Below are positions 11,501 through 25,330 of a stretch of DNA of 64,000 nucleotides, in pieces. The DNA lies in the NCBI GenBank assembly GCA_964035545.1, contig OZ037772.1:2674501-2738500 (forward strand), given 5' to 3'. The translations under genes were made by a program, and so were the position numbers. Numbering within the stretch: position 1 is the first letter of the stretch; each line of letters starts with the position of its first letter. This DNA comes from Bugula neritina. Taxonomy: Eukaryota; Bryozoa; Gymnolaemata; Cheilostomatida; Bugulidae. Under the pieces are notes generated by a model. The model was not told the origin of the DNA. It saw nothing but the letters and a program-made list of their open reading frames with translations, and did no database searches.

Positions 11501-13639
11501 AGTTGATTCTTTGTATTTATCACAATGAGCCAAATTATGTTCAATGGTGATCTTATATATGTTCAATGGTGAGCTTATATATTTTCAATGGTGATCTTAT
11601 GTATGCTCAATAGTGATATTATATATGTTTAATAGTGATCTTATTTATGTTCAATAGTGATATTATATATATTCAATGATGATCTTATTTATGCTCAATA
11701 GTGATATTATATATGTTTAATGATGATCTTATTTCTGTTCAATGATGATCTTAGATATGCTCAATGCTGGACTAAGTTATATTCAAAGCTGAACTTATAA
11801 ATGTTCCATGCTGCTCTAATTTTCGTTGGAAATAAGCTTCTGCAAAAATTATTACTGATCACTTTGAACTAACTTGTCATAACTTCTAACCAGTATGAGA
11901 GTATAGTAATGTGGATTTTATTGTATATGATAGTTGAATATAAGAAATGCAACAAAAAAATAACTTCTAAAGATTAAAATAAGAAAAGAGAAACATGAAA
12001 ATAAACATTTGCAGAGTTTTTCTACGACTGTAAATTCAGTTAACTTTTCTCAATATTTGCAGAACTGCCTAAGACCATAGTGTGTGTCGTTACATTCTTG
12101 CTCTGTAGTGTAGCGATAACCAAGCAGTTGTGGTGTGTAATGGTTAGCACACCTGTGTGCAAGTCCGAGGTCCGTGATAGTAACCCAAGTACGGGAGGGG
12201 GGAGGGGGAAGTTTTATAACTAATTCCAGCAGTTAGTAAAGTGTGGTAGTACTCCAAGAGGAGTTGAGTGGCCAGGGAAGCCTGAAGAAGTAGTATAAAA
12301 AGGGCAGCTGGGTTCTTGAGAAGTGGGTGAGGTGTAGTGTCGAGAGCACCCAGTGACGCTTGTAATGTAGTGGTGAGTGCGCCTGCTTGCAGGCTGAAGG
12401 TCTCAGCATGATTCAAAGTTTTGTAGCGGTCAAATTCTTTTTTGTGCTCCTATTTAGCATCTTTGAGTGCATGGTCTTAAAAAATGTTATGGGATCTACA
12501 ACAAAAGATAAAAGTTGGGTAATATTTAAACTGTATTAGTATGAACAGTAAACATTTGGTTAAGATATACAATCACAAGCAGCTTATAAATTAAGTTCAA
12601 CTTTGAAAAAGCTGAAGTCTAAGGCCAAAACTAATAGTATCAATGATGTTAGCTATGAATCTTTCAGCATATTTTCAGCACCACCGTACCAATCGTTTGG
12701 TTATGAATAACCATACAGGCTTTGGCAAACTTATGATCATTATGTTGCAAAGTGTTTGGGTTAGTTTGAGCTTATCAAAATTTAGTAACAATTTTGGCCA
12801 TCATTTTATTTTACTTCTTGCTTAATTACAAATGCAAGAGCTGTTGGGCATAATTAGTTTAGTTAATAGAAGCTTCTCTGCATTGAAATTAATTCAAAAT
12901 GTCAGTGAACCACAATTTAAGCTAGAGTCAGCATTTTATATGGACCCCTCATATCGAGATAACAGATATTGATAAATTTCAGTATGTCTATAAATTAAAA
13001 AACAAATAACGTACTACCAAGAAAAATATTGCTACTTAAACATGTTTTTATATTTAATTGTGCTGTGCAAAGATAAATAAAAGAATAAACTGGTAGCACG
13101 GAAGTTAAAAAAAATTTTTGCCAACTCACCACTAATATTGGCATTTTGGTACTTGGCTATAAAACAAGAAGCTAGCTTGGCAGCTGCTTAAGGCTAATAA
13201 CTACTTGTAGGCTGCTAAACTGCATTATTAACAATATGAATACTTCTACAATGGGGGGGGGGGAATTCAAATTAATGAATTTAGCACAAATTGCTAGAAG
13301 GTGAAGTGGAAATAAAACCTACATTTTTTGAAAATATATTGTTGCAGGAAAACTTGTATCAAATTAATATAGGAATAGAGTAGTTTGGGAAATATCAGTT
13401 AATGTGGTCTCTTAAAAGTTATAGTTGCACAAATTCAATTATCTGTCTACAGCAATAGTCATACTGTCATTGTGATTGTGATATAAAATCAAAATGACAA
13501 CGTTAAGCAAATGATTGAGCTTACCTTTTGCTGCAATGACAACTTCAGTTTCTAACTCTGAAAGAAAGTGATCATCTTCTATCTCTGAGAGGTAGCTGCA
13601 ATCTTCACCCATGTGATGAAATGATTCAATGTTTTCCAT
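8508..13639 (-). CDS. Five-exon gene for a 173-residue coiled-coil protein, family unknown
   Basis: Exons on the minus strand: 13639-13525 (ATG start; MENIESFHHMGEDCSYL..., 38 codons), 10081-10013, 9390-9184, 8845-8751 and 8543-8508 (TAA stop). Each junction has GT/AG (gtaagc, gttgtt, gtttgg, gtataa; acceptors acaag, ttcag, tatag, tgtag). The phases are 1,1,1,0 and all agree, giving 522 nt with no stop. The acidic N-terminus is followed by a hexapeptide repeat around VGGASN (exon 3), a KKKS basic patch, and a Leu/Glu-rich coiled-coil tail (ENVQLQSEYERRLKEYEEIV then TLEEQLLRSFS). The exon 2 start could instead be near 10107 (same phase). Family not recognised; intron 1 contains an R1 element, a minisatellite and SINE-like sequence. 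Confidence 0.62.
9284..9390 (-). repeat. 18-bp coding minisatellite within exon 3
   Basis: About six units of ATTACTGGCTCCACCCAC on the plus strand, read on the minus strand as GGASNV-type hexapeptides. The unit length keeps the frame, and the variants (GESSKV, GGASKM, DRASNV) are all open, consistent with a translated repeat. Confidence 0.75.
10390..10531. repeat. GTAAGTATACTGTGTAGG satellite, array 2
   Basis: Same satellite as 586-715, here abutting an R1 end at 10532 in the inverted configuration. Lies in intron 1 of the minus-strand gene. Confidence 0.75.
10532..10774 (-). mobile_element. Repeat family R1, copy 3 (end fragment)
   Basis: Reverse complement of the last ~240 bp of R1 (from GGGGTAACGGGGGCACAACG to ...TTTACACTCAAAGG). 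Truncated internally relative to copy 2. Confidence 0.8.
11537..11820. repeat. 22-bp minisatellite, about 13 units
   Basis: Unit near ATGTTCAATGGTGATCTTAT plus AT, with alternating GTGATC and GTGATA variants and stronger divergence at the right end. No protein sense; 22 bp is not a multiple of three. Confidence 0.85.
12115..12420 (+). mobile_element. tRNA-derived SINE-like sequence, two tRNA-like heads
   Basis: 12143-12190 resembles a tRNA body: A-box-like TGTAATGGTTAGC, anticodon-arm-like inverted segment, then a GAGGTCC...AACCC B-box-like region. A second related head lies near 12363-12410 (TGTAGTGGTGAGTGCGCC, ending GATTCAAA). The acceptor stem does not close, so neither is a functional tRNA gene. 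A SINE is the simplest reading, but no second copy with target duplication is visible. Confidence 0.4.
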
Positions 13640-16600
13640 GTTGTGAGGTTGTTTGGAAGCACAAATTCACTGAATCTCAAAGCACAACCTCTTAGTCTGA
13701 GCCTCTGGTGTTCACTATGCCGGCAGAATATTTCTTCTGTCAATAGCCGTAAATGAAAACTATGTGCTGTTATGTAACAACCTTTGTTTTGCTCTTTCGA
13801 TGCTTGGTAAGCCAGTTTCTTGCCTTTGAATTATAATTTAAATATTTCCTTACTATAGCTCTGTTATGCAACATCTTCTTTTGTTCCACCAGGTAGTTTA
13901 CAAAAGTTTACACAAGGCTTTTGAAGTGGTTCACCTGATCCACAATTGACTATTCAGTAGCTTGTTTCATTGTTAATTTTAAGCTTCTTGTTTGAAACAC
14001 ATTTGCTGATAACTGAGTACATTGGAGTTTAATGGTGCATCTCCCTGATTTCTCTTTTACACACATTTTAAATTAGTTGGCTTTCCTTTCCATGAATGAA
14101 AAATACTAGTAAAGCCTAAACTACCCATGCAAGAGATATTGTGCAGTTGAAATTTTTTGTTGATAAATATAACTTAAGTCTTTGATAAACGGAGTGGGGC
14201 AATATTTAATAGTAGTCTGGTAACAAGCTATTTGAAAATGTCTTGGGTTCAAAAAAATTTCGAAATCATAAACAGCTAGTAGGTTGAAGGAGTTTCATTC
14301 CACTTATATGCTCCCCAGTTAGGTTGTATTTTTTGTTTTGGTACTAAGTATTATATATCTATATACCCTTATATAACTTTCATATCAATTGCTAAACATA
14401 AAATAACCATTAATATGATATATTTGCAATAATATTTAAATTTTTCCAAATTTGTGTTGAAAAAAAAGCATTAACTGCATTAATAATATCATTTTTTCAA
14501 AAAACAAAAAATATAGAAAATGCAAAATTAATAGGTTTATGCAAAGCAAAAAAATTTATTTGTGTGCCAATTATAAAACGCAATTGACTCAAATTTATTT
14601 AAATGCACATATATTTCAATAGTATTTAAATAAATTGCACGTAAAATGTATAAATAGCATCTAACTGGGAAGCACCAATCGAAATGACCCAAATGTAGGG
14701 TTCAACTCTATCCTAGCTTCCTATAAAGGTTTGTGATCATCATTAGTGCACATGTGAACGAATAATGTTGTTAGGTGAACAACTGCCGATTGTTCCATAA
14801 TTCTTATGTAAATAAAATTTTGCTTGAACATATGTAGTTGTAGCATTGATCTCACTTTCTGCTCCTATCAATTACTGTTTAGCTTCATTAAGACCTAGGG
14901 ATGATAATTACGTAATACTTGTGAAAAGTAGCGTTGACTTAACAACTACGTGGTTTCAGAGCTACTACAAAATATTTTTCAGCTTACACTAATCAGATTA
15001 ATTTTCAATTTCATCAAAATAAGTGCAGGTCTAACAACTATTAGAGGTGTGGTGCAGGCTATACCGACAATAAAAGGCTCTTTGAACAACTTTAGTGCAA
15101 GCACTGCACTAATATTTCTCTCTGTGTGGTTAGGGAAGCATATGCCGTGTTCATTTTGTTATTCTAGCATTAACAATAACAGAATGCAATAATTATAAGT
15201 TTATGAAAGTAATTTGTTTTCTTTCTAATTACAAATATAATATTTTAGTATATATTGTAAATTTATAAGGCTTGCATTAGGAATAACGCAGCTAAAACAT
15301 CATTTTCCTTAAAGTCTTAAAAATATATAAGTATAACATAATACACTATGCCAATAAACTTATTAAAGTACCAAGCAAGCTTAGCTAGTTTAAAAAAAAT
15401 TACGCTAGGTAAATTCCCATTATTTATAGAATGCTTGCTGATATTAGCTTTTGATGTAATTAAAGTAAATTATTATTTATCTTTCTAGCTAAGGATTTCT
15501 TGCCGTAAGTTTTGCTTTTATGCAAATGTCGTAACAAACGAGTTAAATTTTTATAGCACATAAAAATGTAATCTATAAGTCGAAGATATTTAAACTTAGC
15601 CATTAACCCATTTTAATTAGCAATGTAGCCTAAATATAATACAATACAAAATATATACCAGTATATATAATATATTTTTACCATATGCTGTTAATTACAG
15701 TATTTGTAAAACAAATTTTATGCTCAATAATTAAATGCAACAAATATTTATAAAATACTAATAATGTTGAATAAATAAATTCAATAATTCCTTTTCTATT
15801 CAAATGGCTGCATAATTTCTTGCAAGGTTGTATAAAGGAGTTGTGGCCTACAACTTATTATGTGTTCAATTGCCACATATGTCTTAGGAAGAAGAAAACT
15901 CCCCAAAAATTCTTAGTTTGAAAATTCTAGTATAATTAAAATCACTTAATATATGTCTTTGAAATGCATTTTGCCACTCTGCAAAATTGCAGGAACAAAT
16001 ATTGCATGAAGTAATAAATGATTTATGAAGTAATTAACAAACCAATGTAAAAACTGTTGTTGTATATAGAACACAACAGATTGATTTTCTTCAATTTCCA
16101 CATCAAATCTATATATTCAGTTATATCTAACCAATGCTAATAAACTAAACATGCATGCATACAAATATTTGCATCATATGCAAGTAATATTAGCTAATTA
16201 GCAACTATAGCATTTTTTTCATTATCTTTATTGCTTGCATATGTCTAAGTATTATTAAAATAAGGTTTTTATTTGCAACTTTGCACCACAAATTACATAA
16301 AATCTAAAAACTTGAGTTGTGACATAGGGCTACCTATACACAAATAGACCTTCATAAAACTCTCAATGATTTTATTCAACTCATGTATGCAAAAGTTTTG
16401 CTTTAAAACAATTCTTCTAAACCACTCAAAAGGGGAATTATTACAAAAACAGCTTCTCATATATAATTTTTCCCCAGATTAATTTTTTTCCTGTATTTAA
16501 ACTAACTTAGCAAGTGAAGATTGTGATATCACTCAGGTAATCACATACATATTATTCATAGCTGTAATACTTTAGCAATGAATAGATCATGTTTAATTTC

Positions 16601-19390
16601 CACTTTACCTAGCAGTTTTTCAGAATTATAGAGCTATGTATATCGTGAAATTGGAATAGCCTAATAGTTTTACATGTGTTTATAGCTAGACAAATTAACT
16701 TAAAAAACTTACAATAATTAGATGATATTTGCATTCTTTTGAAGGTTATGGTGAAGCTACTGCAAAACTGGCCATTAGTTTAGCATAATATGCAATGCCA
16801 CGCAAAAGCATGCCAAACAAGCAATGTTTATTTACCTTACCAGTGCAATTTTATCACCTTAAACACAAAAGCAAGTATAAAATACACATCCATATTAGAT
16901 TAACTGTCAAGTTAAAAAAAGACAACATATATTCATGAGCTGGTTCTGTTTGCACAAGTACAATTTAGACCAGCTTATAATTTAGATTGCCACAAAAATA
17001 TGACGTAAAATATGTCTTTAATCACTATTTTGATATTCACTGGTTGAAGATATTTTTTATATCCTAATATGTAAATATTGTACATAAATCTTAAAAATTA
17101 ACTAGGTGAATAAGGAAAACTGCTAATTTTATGAAACTGTTATGTTAATAAAGACAATGGCTATCAACAAATCCCACCAGACCACAAACTAATTGTAAAT
17201 ACTAAAGCAATTATATAGTGCTATGTGTTGATCTAGCCTAGTCAATACACCACAAAGATGTATTATGACATACCACATTTTATGTACTGGGTTACCACTT
17301 ATTCTAATGGGTATTTGTTTAAACTGTTATATACAGCTTTTTGCACTACCAATATACAAGCCAGTTGTTATTCTGTCACTTTTTATCTACATCTCTTTTT
17401 AATGCCAGTTACTTGTTAGCTTCAGTACAAACAGCTAAACATTCTACTCTACAGCCAATCTTACTGTTAACTCTTGTTTAACAATATTACAAGAATCTAA
17501 AAATTTGAGTGTGTTTTAAGTATAATATTCTATCATTATAACTTTTAAATGAAACAATAATATGATAAATGCATTATAACTTTCTGAAAAGTTTTTTTGC
17601 AAAGTATATGTTTTTGGAAAATAGTTTTACAACATTTGCTAGGAGCATTATATTTATTCCTATCTAAAATAATTTTGTTTGAACTGCTATGTTTGTAATC
17701 ATGTAATCAGAAGTAAAGCATCAGTAAAATGAGTATAAGTAGAAGCTTGACAGCTACATTAGGCATTGCTACATAGTACATAAATATATGGTCGTATTAA
17801 ATACTTAGCTGCATTCACAGATAAATGCATGGCTTGGAATTACAATACCATGAATACATTATTTATTTAGCTGGGTAACTATACAATTATGCCAAAGTGA
17901 AAAGCTTTTGGTTATTAATGCCTGAAATGTCTAACAATCTACTTGGGAGACCACCTTGTTGTTACAGAGTGAATGAGTTATTTGTTTGGCATTTGGATGA
18001 TGGCACAAAGAAAGGCTATTTGGTTTGTTACTTGAGACTAGTAGCAAACTGCTACAGTCATAGCATCTTAGAAGATTTTGCATCACTTGCTAGAATTGTA
18101 CATTATTTTAATGTAGCTATTGAAATTAATATCGCACTGAAAACACAGTATTGCAAAATCTTAAGCTGTACATAATTATATTATGCATCAAAAAGTACTT
18201 CTGCTATTCGACTATCCCAGGTTTATTTTAAACTAGCACTGCCAAAGTGCCTTGACTCTATTACACTGTTTACTAGCTAATTTTGTTCTTCTCAATAGTG
18301 AAATAGATCTATTGCAAGAAATTAATGACTAGATATAACAATAATGATTTTTAGGCAAGACTTTTGCATCTATATTGCTCATCTGCTAGCTTGAAATACC
18401 CCTCTCCTTGGACTAATCTCAGGCTTTTCATTGTTGTTTAAACAGTTTTTAAACTCCTATTTCAATAAACCATTACCAACACTGCCTGCATGTATTAATA
18501 TTCATTAGTGCCATCAATGCACTGTGGAGACAGCACCTGATGTTCTGTATATTACATTATAGTACAGAGATACTAAATCCAAAACATCTAAAATAATTGA
18601 TGCTTCTACCAGATTTTCAGCACACCTATAATATGTATTCCTGTAGTAAATATTAATAAGATGTTTTAACTGATAGTTTTTATGCCATTATAATAGTTTG
18701 ATACTATAACTACAACTTGAAACTCTTTAACCAGCACATTGGTTAGTAATATTGCTTCTTGATATTTAATTGCTGGTTCACAAACTATCAATAATAGGGA
18801 GGCATATCAAAACTTGACTGCATTCATAATATGATTTTAATGCTAGGTAATGACTAAGCATGTCTGGCTGATATGAGGTGACTATTTTGTACACTGTTTA
18901 ACAACATCAGCTTTTTGGGTTCATTTTAAGCATCTGCAAATCTGTATTATACATAATTACTGTTAGGGCCAATTAATTAAATTGTTAACCCTGAAATGCT
19001 TTTTACACTGTAATACTAAGTAGTAAAAGATATGTATATATATATATAAACTGATTGTAATTTATACATAACATTGTACATTTAAAAAAAATCACAAAAT
19101 ACATAATTTATTAGCTAAATTTCAAGGCGTTTTGTAGGTAGTGGGTTAATGTCAATAAAATAGAATCCGGGAAGTTGAGTAGCTTTATTCAAGAGGAAGG
19201 CTCTCCAACAGTTCTACCAAAGCCTAAATAACATGTATAAAATAAAGGTTATATGCACAATTTTTTTTCCAAAACAGCCTGCAACTGTTTTGCTATTGCA
19301 TATGCCCTATGCCATTCATCAAGTAGAACAATTTTAACCAGGATATCTAGAAAAGTTGACACAAGGGCTTTATAAACTATGTAACAGTAA
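13640..19390. other. Long AT-rich stretch with no supportable gene
   Basis: Only short open frames without homology or splice context. Poly-A/T runs, a G9 run at 13253 and scattered AT-rich simple sequence. The open frame at 17897-18175 (92 codons) has no recognised features, and I do not call it a gene. Confidence 0.6.
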
Positions 19391-19733
19391 GCCTAGGGCC
19401 ACACTGTGCGTATTTTCGCATGCGAAAATTAAAATCACAAGTAGCAAAGGTGTCCACTGTAGCGTCAGTGATGCGTGATAAATAAAGCTTTCATTTTTAA
19501 ATCGCACTAGCTTTCAATTAAACGCAATTTACTGGAATGTAGCACTAAATAAAGAAATTGGACACGCTGAATAGCTACCAGCCAATTAGGTGACGACGAC
19601 AGAGACGATTCGCACTTGCGTTGAAAATGCAGAGCGACAAGTGCGAGGGTTTTCTCAACGCGCACAGTGAACACCTTTGCTACTTGTGATTTCAATTTTC
19701 GCATGCGAAAATACGCACCGTGTGGCCCTAGGC
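19391..19733. mobile_element. PIF/Harbinger-like MITE, copy 2
   Basis: A 343-bp relative of the element at 1270-1648 with the same TIRs (GCCTAGGGCCACACTGTGCG...). TAA precedes it at 19388-19390 and TTAA follows. It lacks the second palindrome arm, going directly from the left arm into CTCAACGCGCACAGTG. Confidence 0.88.
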
Positions 19734-22490
19734 TTAAACTGTGAGTAGAAATTAATTGACACTAATGAATAATGCTTTAGGTGCTGGCAACAACCATAAA
19801 AGAAAAGTTATATAACAAACAAATAGAAAAAGCACTAAACAAATCAACAGCATTATATACAATTGGGGCACATACATGAAAACAGCAGCTAGTGTCATTT
19901 TCTTAAGACAGCACTATTTTAGGTATAAATTTAAGAAGTATTAGAAAATGCAGAAATTTACTGCAATTGATTCATTTTATTTAAGTTAGTACATACTGAA
20001 GATCTCAAGTTTTTGCTAATGAACATGAGTTTTGGCCCGAAACTAAAAAAATATCAATAAATACACCTAAATAATCAAGGCTCTTTTTAATTTTCTTTGA
20101 TTTCCTATGCTTTTTTCTAATTACAGCAACTTCTGACTGGGGATTGCCACGGTTAGTTTGTAACAGTAGGCAATCCAAATGAAATGAATAAATAGGAAAA
20201 AACATGAGAAATCATGCAAAATTAAGAAGAACCTTGATTATTTAGGTGTATTTCTTGATGTCTCACTAATTTTAAGCAAAAAGCATTGTTCATTAGCAGC
20301 TAAAATGTAAAAATGGCTAAAAACTGCAGATTTCCAGTGTGTACTAAATTAAATAAAAGGACTCAATCACCTTTGCAACATAATTCAATAATTGCATGGT
20401 CAAGCAGAATAAACTACAATTAACAGCAACAACAGTGTAATAGTTGCGTAGAAAAGTTGTACTGCAAAAAACTAAAAGAATGCAAAATTTATAAATGTGT
20501 GCTACCAAGTAAATGCTGAACAGACATCATGAAATAGTGTACGAAATACAAACTATTAAACTTACCTGTTGATCTAATGCAGCCAAAACCTCAAGCTTAG
20601 AGTAGTGGAATGGTGCTGTTCGATGTTGATATGCTACAAGTAGCTAAGATGACTCAAATTCTTGCCTTTAGGAGTAAGAGGCCTCAGCTCAGTTTCAACA
20701 AAACTTCCAATAATCTCAACGGATGCGCTCAATTAGGAGCCACAACAAAGCACACCCATGTCATTTTAGTAAACTCTAAAAAATGAACGGAAATAAAACT
20801 GTTAGAGAGTAAACAGAGAAACATATAGTGATGGGGGAAAAACCTGTCAGCAAAGGTTATATACACTCATAGCCATAACACGAAGAAAAAGATAATGAAT
20901 AACAACCTATTCAAGATGACACAAGAAACCAAACAAATTTCTTTGACTAAAAAATTTAATTAATACTATATTACTTGGCAAAAAATATTTGTTTTGAACA
21001 ACGTATTATTGGGAAGAATTGCCAGTGTCTTAAATTTTGAGATTAAAGTTTCTGCCTTATAGCGGAAATAGAGAGGCAATCAATAGTGTACAAAACATGT
21101 TTTCAGTCATTGGCTGTTGACTAAATTGACAAAGTTAAAGAAAGCTTCCATATCATTATTTATTTTGTTCTCAAGTGTGTGGTTACAGTTTCATGAGTCA
21201 GAAATATAATTATTTGAGATATGAAATCAAATGTAGTCAAAAGAGTGTCATACAATTTAAAATGTAGTAATAGAGCTTTGACAATAATTTCTTCTGCTAA
21301 GTAAAACAGGTACCATTATGTGCTACTTATCTTTTAGAGATGAACATCAAGGATGTTGAAAACAAAATAGTTGTAAATTACAGCAAATACCTTTCTACTT
21401 ACCTAACCAGAGAAAATAAGTTTTCAACCTTGCATGCACTCAGCTGGTTTTCAATGTTTGGATCAGTGACATCTTTATAACTGATAGCAGCATTATGTAA
21501 TAGCTTTAGGAATTGTTACCTTAAATCTAAATTATATAGAACAAGAAGTGCAAAAATATGGCATTAGTACTCATTGCACAATACACACTTGCTAGAGTAG
21601 CTAATCTAGCATCACATTAATTTAAGAAAGACAAAATTTTATTACTGTTCACAAATGATGAATATTAAAAGTTGAATAATTAGACAAATTAACAATGACA
21701 TTGATGTTACTTCAAACATTACTAATGGTAAACACCAAAATACTAATAGGAATAGTCATGTTAACATCAATTAGAAAAGTAAAGATAATTTGAAAATGAG
21801 ACAGTTTATAGGTCTAACTCTTATAGTTGACAAGCAATTACAGGGCAGTCATATTGATGTAGGCTACCCTCAAAATGTAGCACTTTAAAAATATTAAAAA
21901 GACAGCACATATAAGAACATAATCTTAAAAATAGGCATATGTGACACCTATATTTTGATTAACAAAGAAGTCTTCTTTACTTTATTAATCTAGCTCATAT
22001 AATGGTATTCTGTCTTAGTATGTTATTTTAATACTTGAAATCTAATCAGCTACAGAAAAGTACTTCAATTCAAAGGCCTTCATAATTATTCTTTAGTTTG
22101 CTATTTAAATAGACAGTAAGGTTGATGAATAAAATAAAAGTTAGTAAAGTAAAAACTAAATAAATTGAGAATAATATCTCCACTCTAAGGTTATAATCCT
22201 TATAAATTAACATTTTAATACTCCTGTTATCCTTAGGTATAGTTGTTAGCAATTTAACTATGAGCTCGAAGCCAAATGTCAGTATCAGCATCCCCATTAC
22301 ATTGACTAAGACTGACTTTATAACCCTCAAGCTGTGGCACTCAATTTCTATAAGTAGTAACTAATAACAAATATAAAATTATTTATTTGCTACTGATAGT
22401 GATAATAATAATAATTAAAAATAATAATATGATCCATTAAAATAGAACTAATAAAGCCAACGACGTTAATGGTATGTCTAACTAAACATG
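19734..22490. other. Intergenic; weak candidates only
   Basis: A minus-strand frame at 22330-22070 (86 codons) has two hydrophobic segments (VLVNVMGMLILTFGFELIV and IYLVFTLLTFILFINLTVY), but AT-rich DNA produces such frames by chance. A minus-strand segment near 20660-20575 (reading HRTAPFHYSKLEVLAALDQQ before gtaagt) could be an exon. Neither is recognised. Confidence 0.35.
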
Positions 22491-25330
22491 GCATGTCTCG
22501 TCTGGCAGTGGGTATGTGGAGGGCCAGGCAACCTACGGCCGTCAACCCGTTAATGGCACAACTAGAAGAAGATACTCAAGAGAAGATAACAAAGTTGTCA
22601 TGAAATGCTGCTTCAAAAGTACACCCAAATTGAGAGGTTATAGAAAAACAATGTATGAGCTCTGTAGACCCGAATTAAAGAATTATTTAAAAAGGATGTG
22701 CAAACGCTGGAAAACAGAGGAGAGTTTAACATCAGCGAATAGAGACTAGCGGATTAAGCAAGAACTATGAAGAAACACAAGCATTTTATGGAAGAAGAAC
22801 TCCATAAGATTGAAGAAGGAACCTTGCAAGAACTAGGCACATCAATTGGTGAAGAAGATAATGAAGAGCTAAATTTGCAAATAGAGGATGTTATAGTACA
22901 ACATGAGATAGCATATAAATCAGCCATGAGAATTTTAAGAGTACCTAGTTCAGAGGTAGAAAAAGTGTTAGTAGAAAAATTATAAATGAGCATAACAAAC
23001 TATCTAATGATCGACCAACACTAAGAGCCCTTAGGCACATTGAGAGGGTCAAATTACTACAGGCAGTAAAACAGAATAATGATGTGCTAAACTGTGTTGA
23101 GATTATTAATACCATTGAGCTTAATAACACCACCATGGCTTGTGCGAAAAATAGTAACAGAACAAGTGTGTAACAAAAAGGAAAAAGAAAAACTGACAAT
23201 GTACAAGTATGGAAAATACGACTGCAGAAGAAATAAAAAGAAATTAGATCAGACTTAAGTAAAATAGCAGAGTGAAAAAGTAGAGCTTACAATGATTCAT
23301 CGAGAAGAATGGTTGAAGAAAAATATAGGATAAAGAACAAAGAGTGTGGTGTAGTGATTGAAAAACTGAAGCAAACCTGAGAGCTGTAAGCCAGAAGATA
23401 AACAGATATACAGAATGAGTTGATCAATATAATCAGAACACAATGTTTACAATGATAAGCGCTTTTATCAAGAATTACGAGGAAATGAATGTACATTTAA
23501 AGAGGCACCTGACAAGGAAATCAAAAGCATTCTGATAAAATATATAATTGGAGCATATGTAAAGACAAGGAAATTAGATCTTAGAAACGATGCAAACAAC
23601 TGGAATAGCAATTAATGTCATAAGGTTGATAAGAAAAAGCATGAAACCTGGAAAACACAACTGAAATACCTGGAAGAAAAGATAGGAGAAATAAAGATCA
23701 AACTAAGAATTTTCCAAGGAGACTCTTTATCTCTATCCCTTTTCTCCAACTACCGATTCGCATGACAGAAGCGGCTCAATGATGCAAATTTCGACGAGAC
23801 AGAAAACAAACCATCTCCTATATGTGGATGACCTGAAGGTAAATAGGAAATCGAAGTCAGAACTGGAAGCTTTGGTAAACACTGCCGGGATCTTCACAAG
23901 GAATATAGAAATGAAATTTGGATTAAAAAATGTGCCACACTGGTTATGAGAAAGGGAAAGAAAATCAAGGACACAGGAATCAGTTTGCCTGATGAACAGG
24001 TAATCAAAGATCTGGGTGAGAAGCCGTATAAATATCTAGGAGTTCTTGAGATTGATAGAATACAAATATATGAAATGAAAAATAAGATCAGGGAGTACTA
24101 CAAACAAATAAGAAAAGTTCTAGATTCAAAACTGAATGGTGAGGACACAATCAAAGCAATAAACACATGGGCAGTAACAGCAGTGCATTACACAGCTAGA
24201 ATACTTGACTGAACTGTTTCATGAGCTAAAAAATATGGACTGAAAGACAAGGAAGCTAATGACAACAAACCGTGCACCCTATCCGAGAGCAGATGTAGGC
24301 AGGCTGTATTTTAGCAGAAGGGAAGGCGGTAGAAGAATGTTGTCAACTGAAAAATGCATAAAGATTGAAAACTGCAGCATGTCAGACTACATAAATATAA
24401 CATAGACTGATAGAAACACCACACTGATTACCTTCCTAAAAGACAGAACAGCGGTAGAACTAAATAATGATAAAGTGATAGAAAGAACTGATGAGTGTAA
24501 AGAAAAGTTTCACGTGGTCAATACATCAAAATGGTGGAAGACATGAAAGCATTTTCCTGGAACTGGTTGAAGTATGGTTGGCTGAAAAAGGAAACAGAAG
24601 GACTGCTGACAGCTGCGCAAGATCAACTATTCACTACTAGAAATTATAAAGTGGCTGTGATGAGAGAACAGGGTAGCAAGAAGTGTGGAATGTGTAACGC
24701 AAGAGACAAAACTTCGATGCACGTATTGAGTGAGTTTGAGAAGGTAGCAGAAGGAGAATATAAGAAAAAACACAACCTTTTGGCATTGATAATTTCAATA
24801 GTAGTTGTGTGAACTTCGTGGGTTTCAGAAAAGTAAGAATTGGTACGGCCATCAAGCAGAATAAGTACTGGAAAATGATAATGTGAAAACCTTGTAAGAT
24901 TTTAACATACACACTGACGTAGTCATCAAAGTTAGGAGACCCGATATATTAGTAGTTGACAAGCATAATGCTGAAACAACGATAATTGATATTACAGTCC
25001 CTGTTAACTACAGAGTAAAAGAAAAAAATTCGAAAAGTTAGGAAAATATCAGAATTTAGCACTAGAATAAACCCGCCTTTGGAAAACATCAAAAAAGTCA
25101 TCCCGTTGTAACTGGAGCCTTTGGAGCTTTATACAAGATTGTAGACTGGCTGACACTACTTGGAGTAGCTGAAAACAAATGCTCATTAATTCAGCAGACA
25201 CCCTTACTAGGATCAGGATAAGCTCACATCCTGAGGAAAGTTCTATCCATTTCAGCCTAGTATAACTAGGCCAATGGTAAAAGGTTACACCAGCTAAAAA
25301 ACTACGGTCAATCAACAATAATAATAATAT
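22490..25330 (+). mobile_element. Decayed REL-endonuclease non-LTR retrotransposon (R2/R4-like)
   Basis: N-terminal part 22516-22749 reads TTRRRYSREDNKVVMKC, resembling the Myb-like domain found in this LINE group. Remnants of reverse transcriptase follow at 23720-24210: GDSLS, HLLYVDDLKV (the YxDD catalytic box) and EKPYKYLGVLE, then a thumb-like segment with INTWAVTAVHYTARILD. 24531-24812 gives FSWNWLKYGWLKKETEGLLT and the zinc knuckle CGMCNARDKTSMHVLSEF, where the final Cys is replaced by Phe. RRPDILVVDKHNAETTIIDI near 24938 matches the restriction-like endonuclease motif. Many stops and frameshifts show it is dead. It ends near 25318 in (AAT)n, typical of this clade's 3' ends. Clade assignment is from memory. 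Confidence 0.8.
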
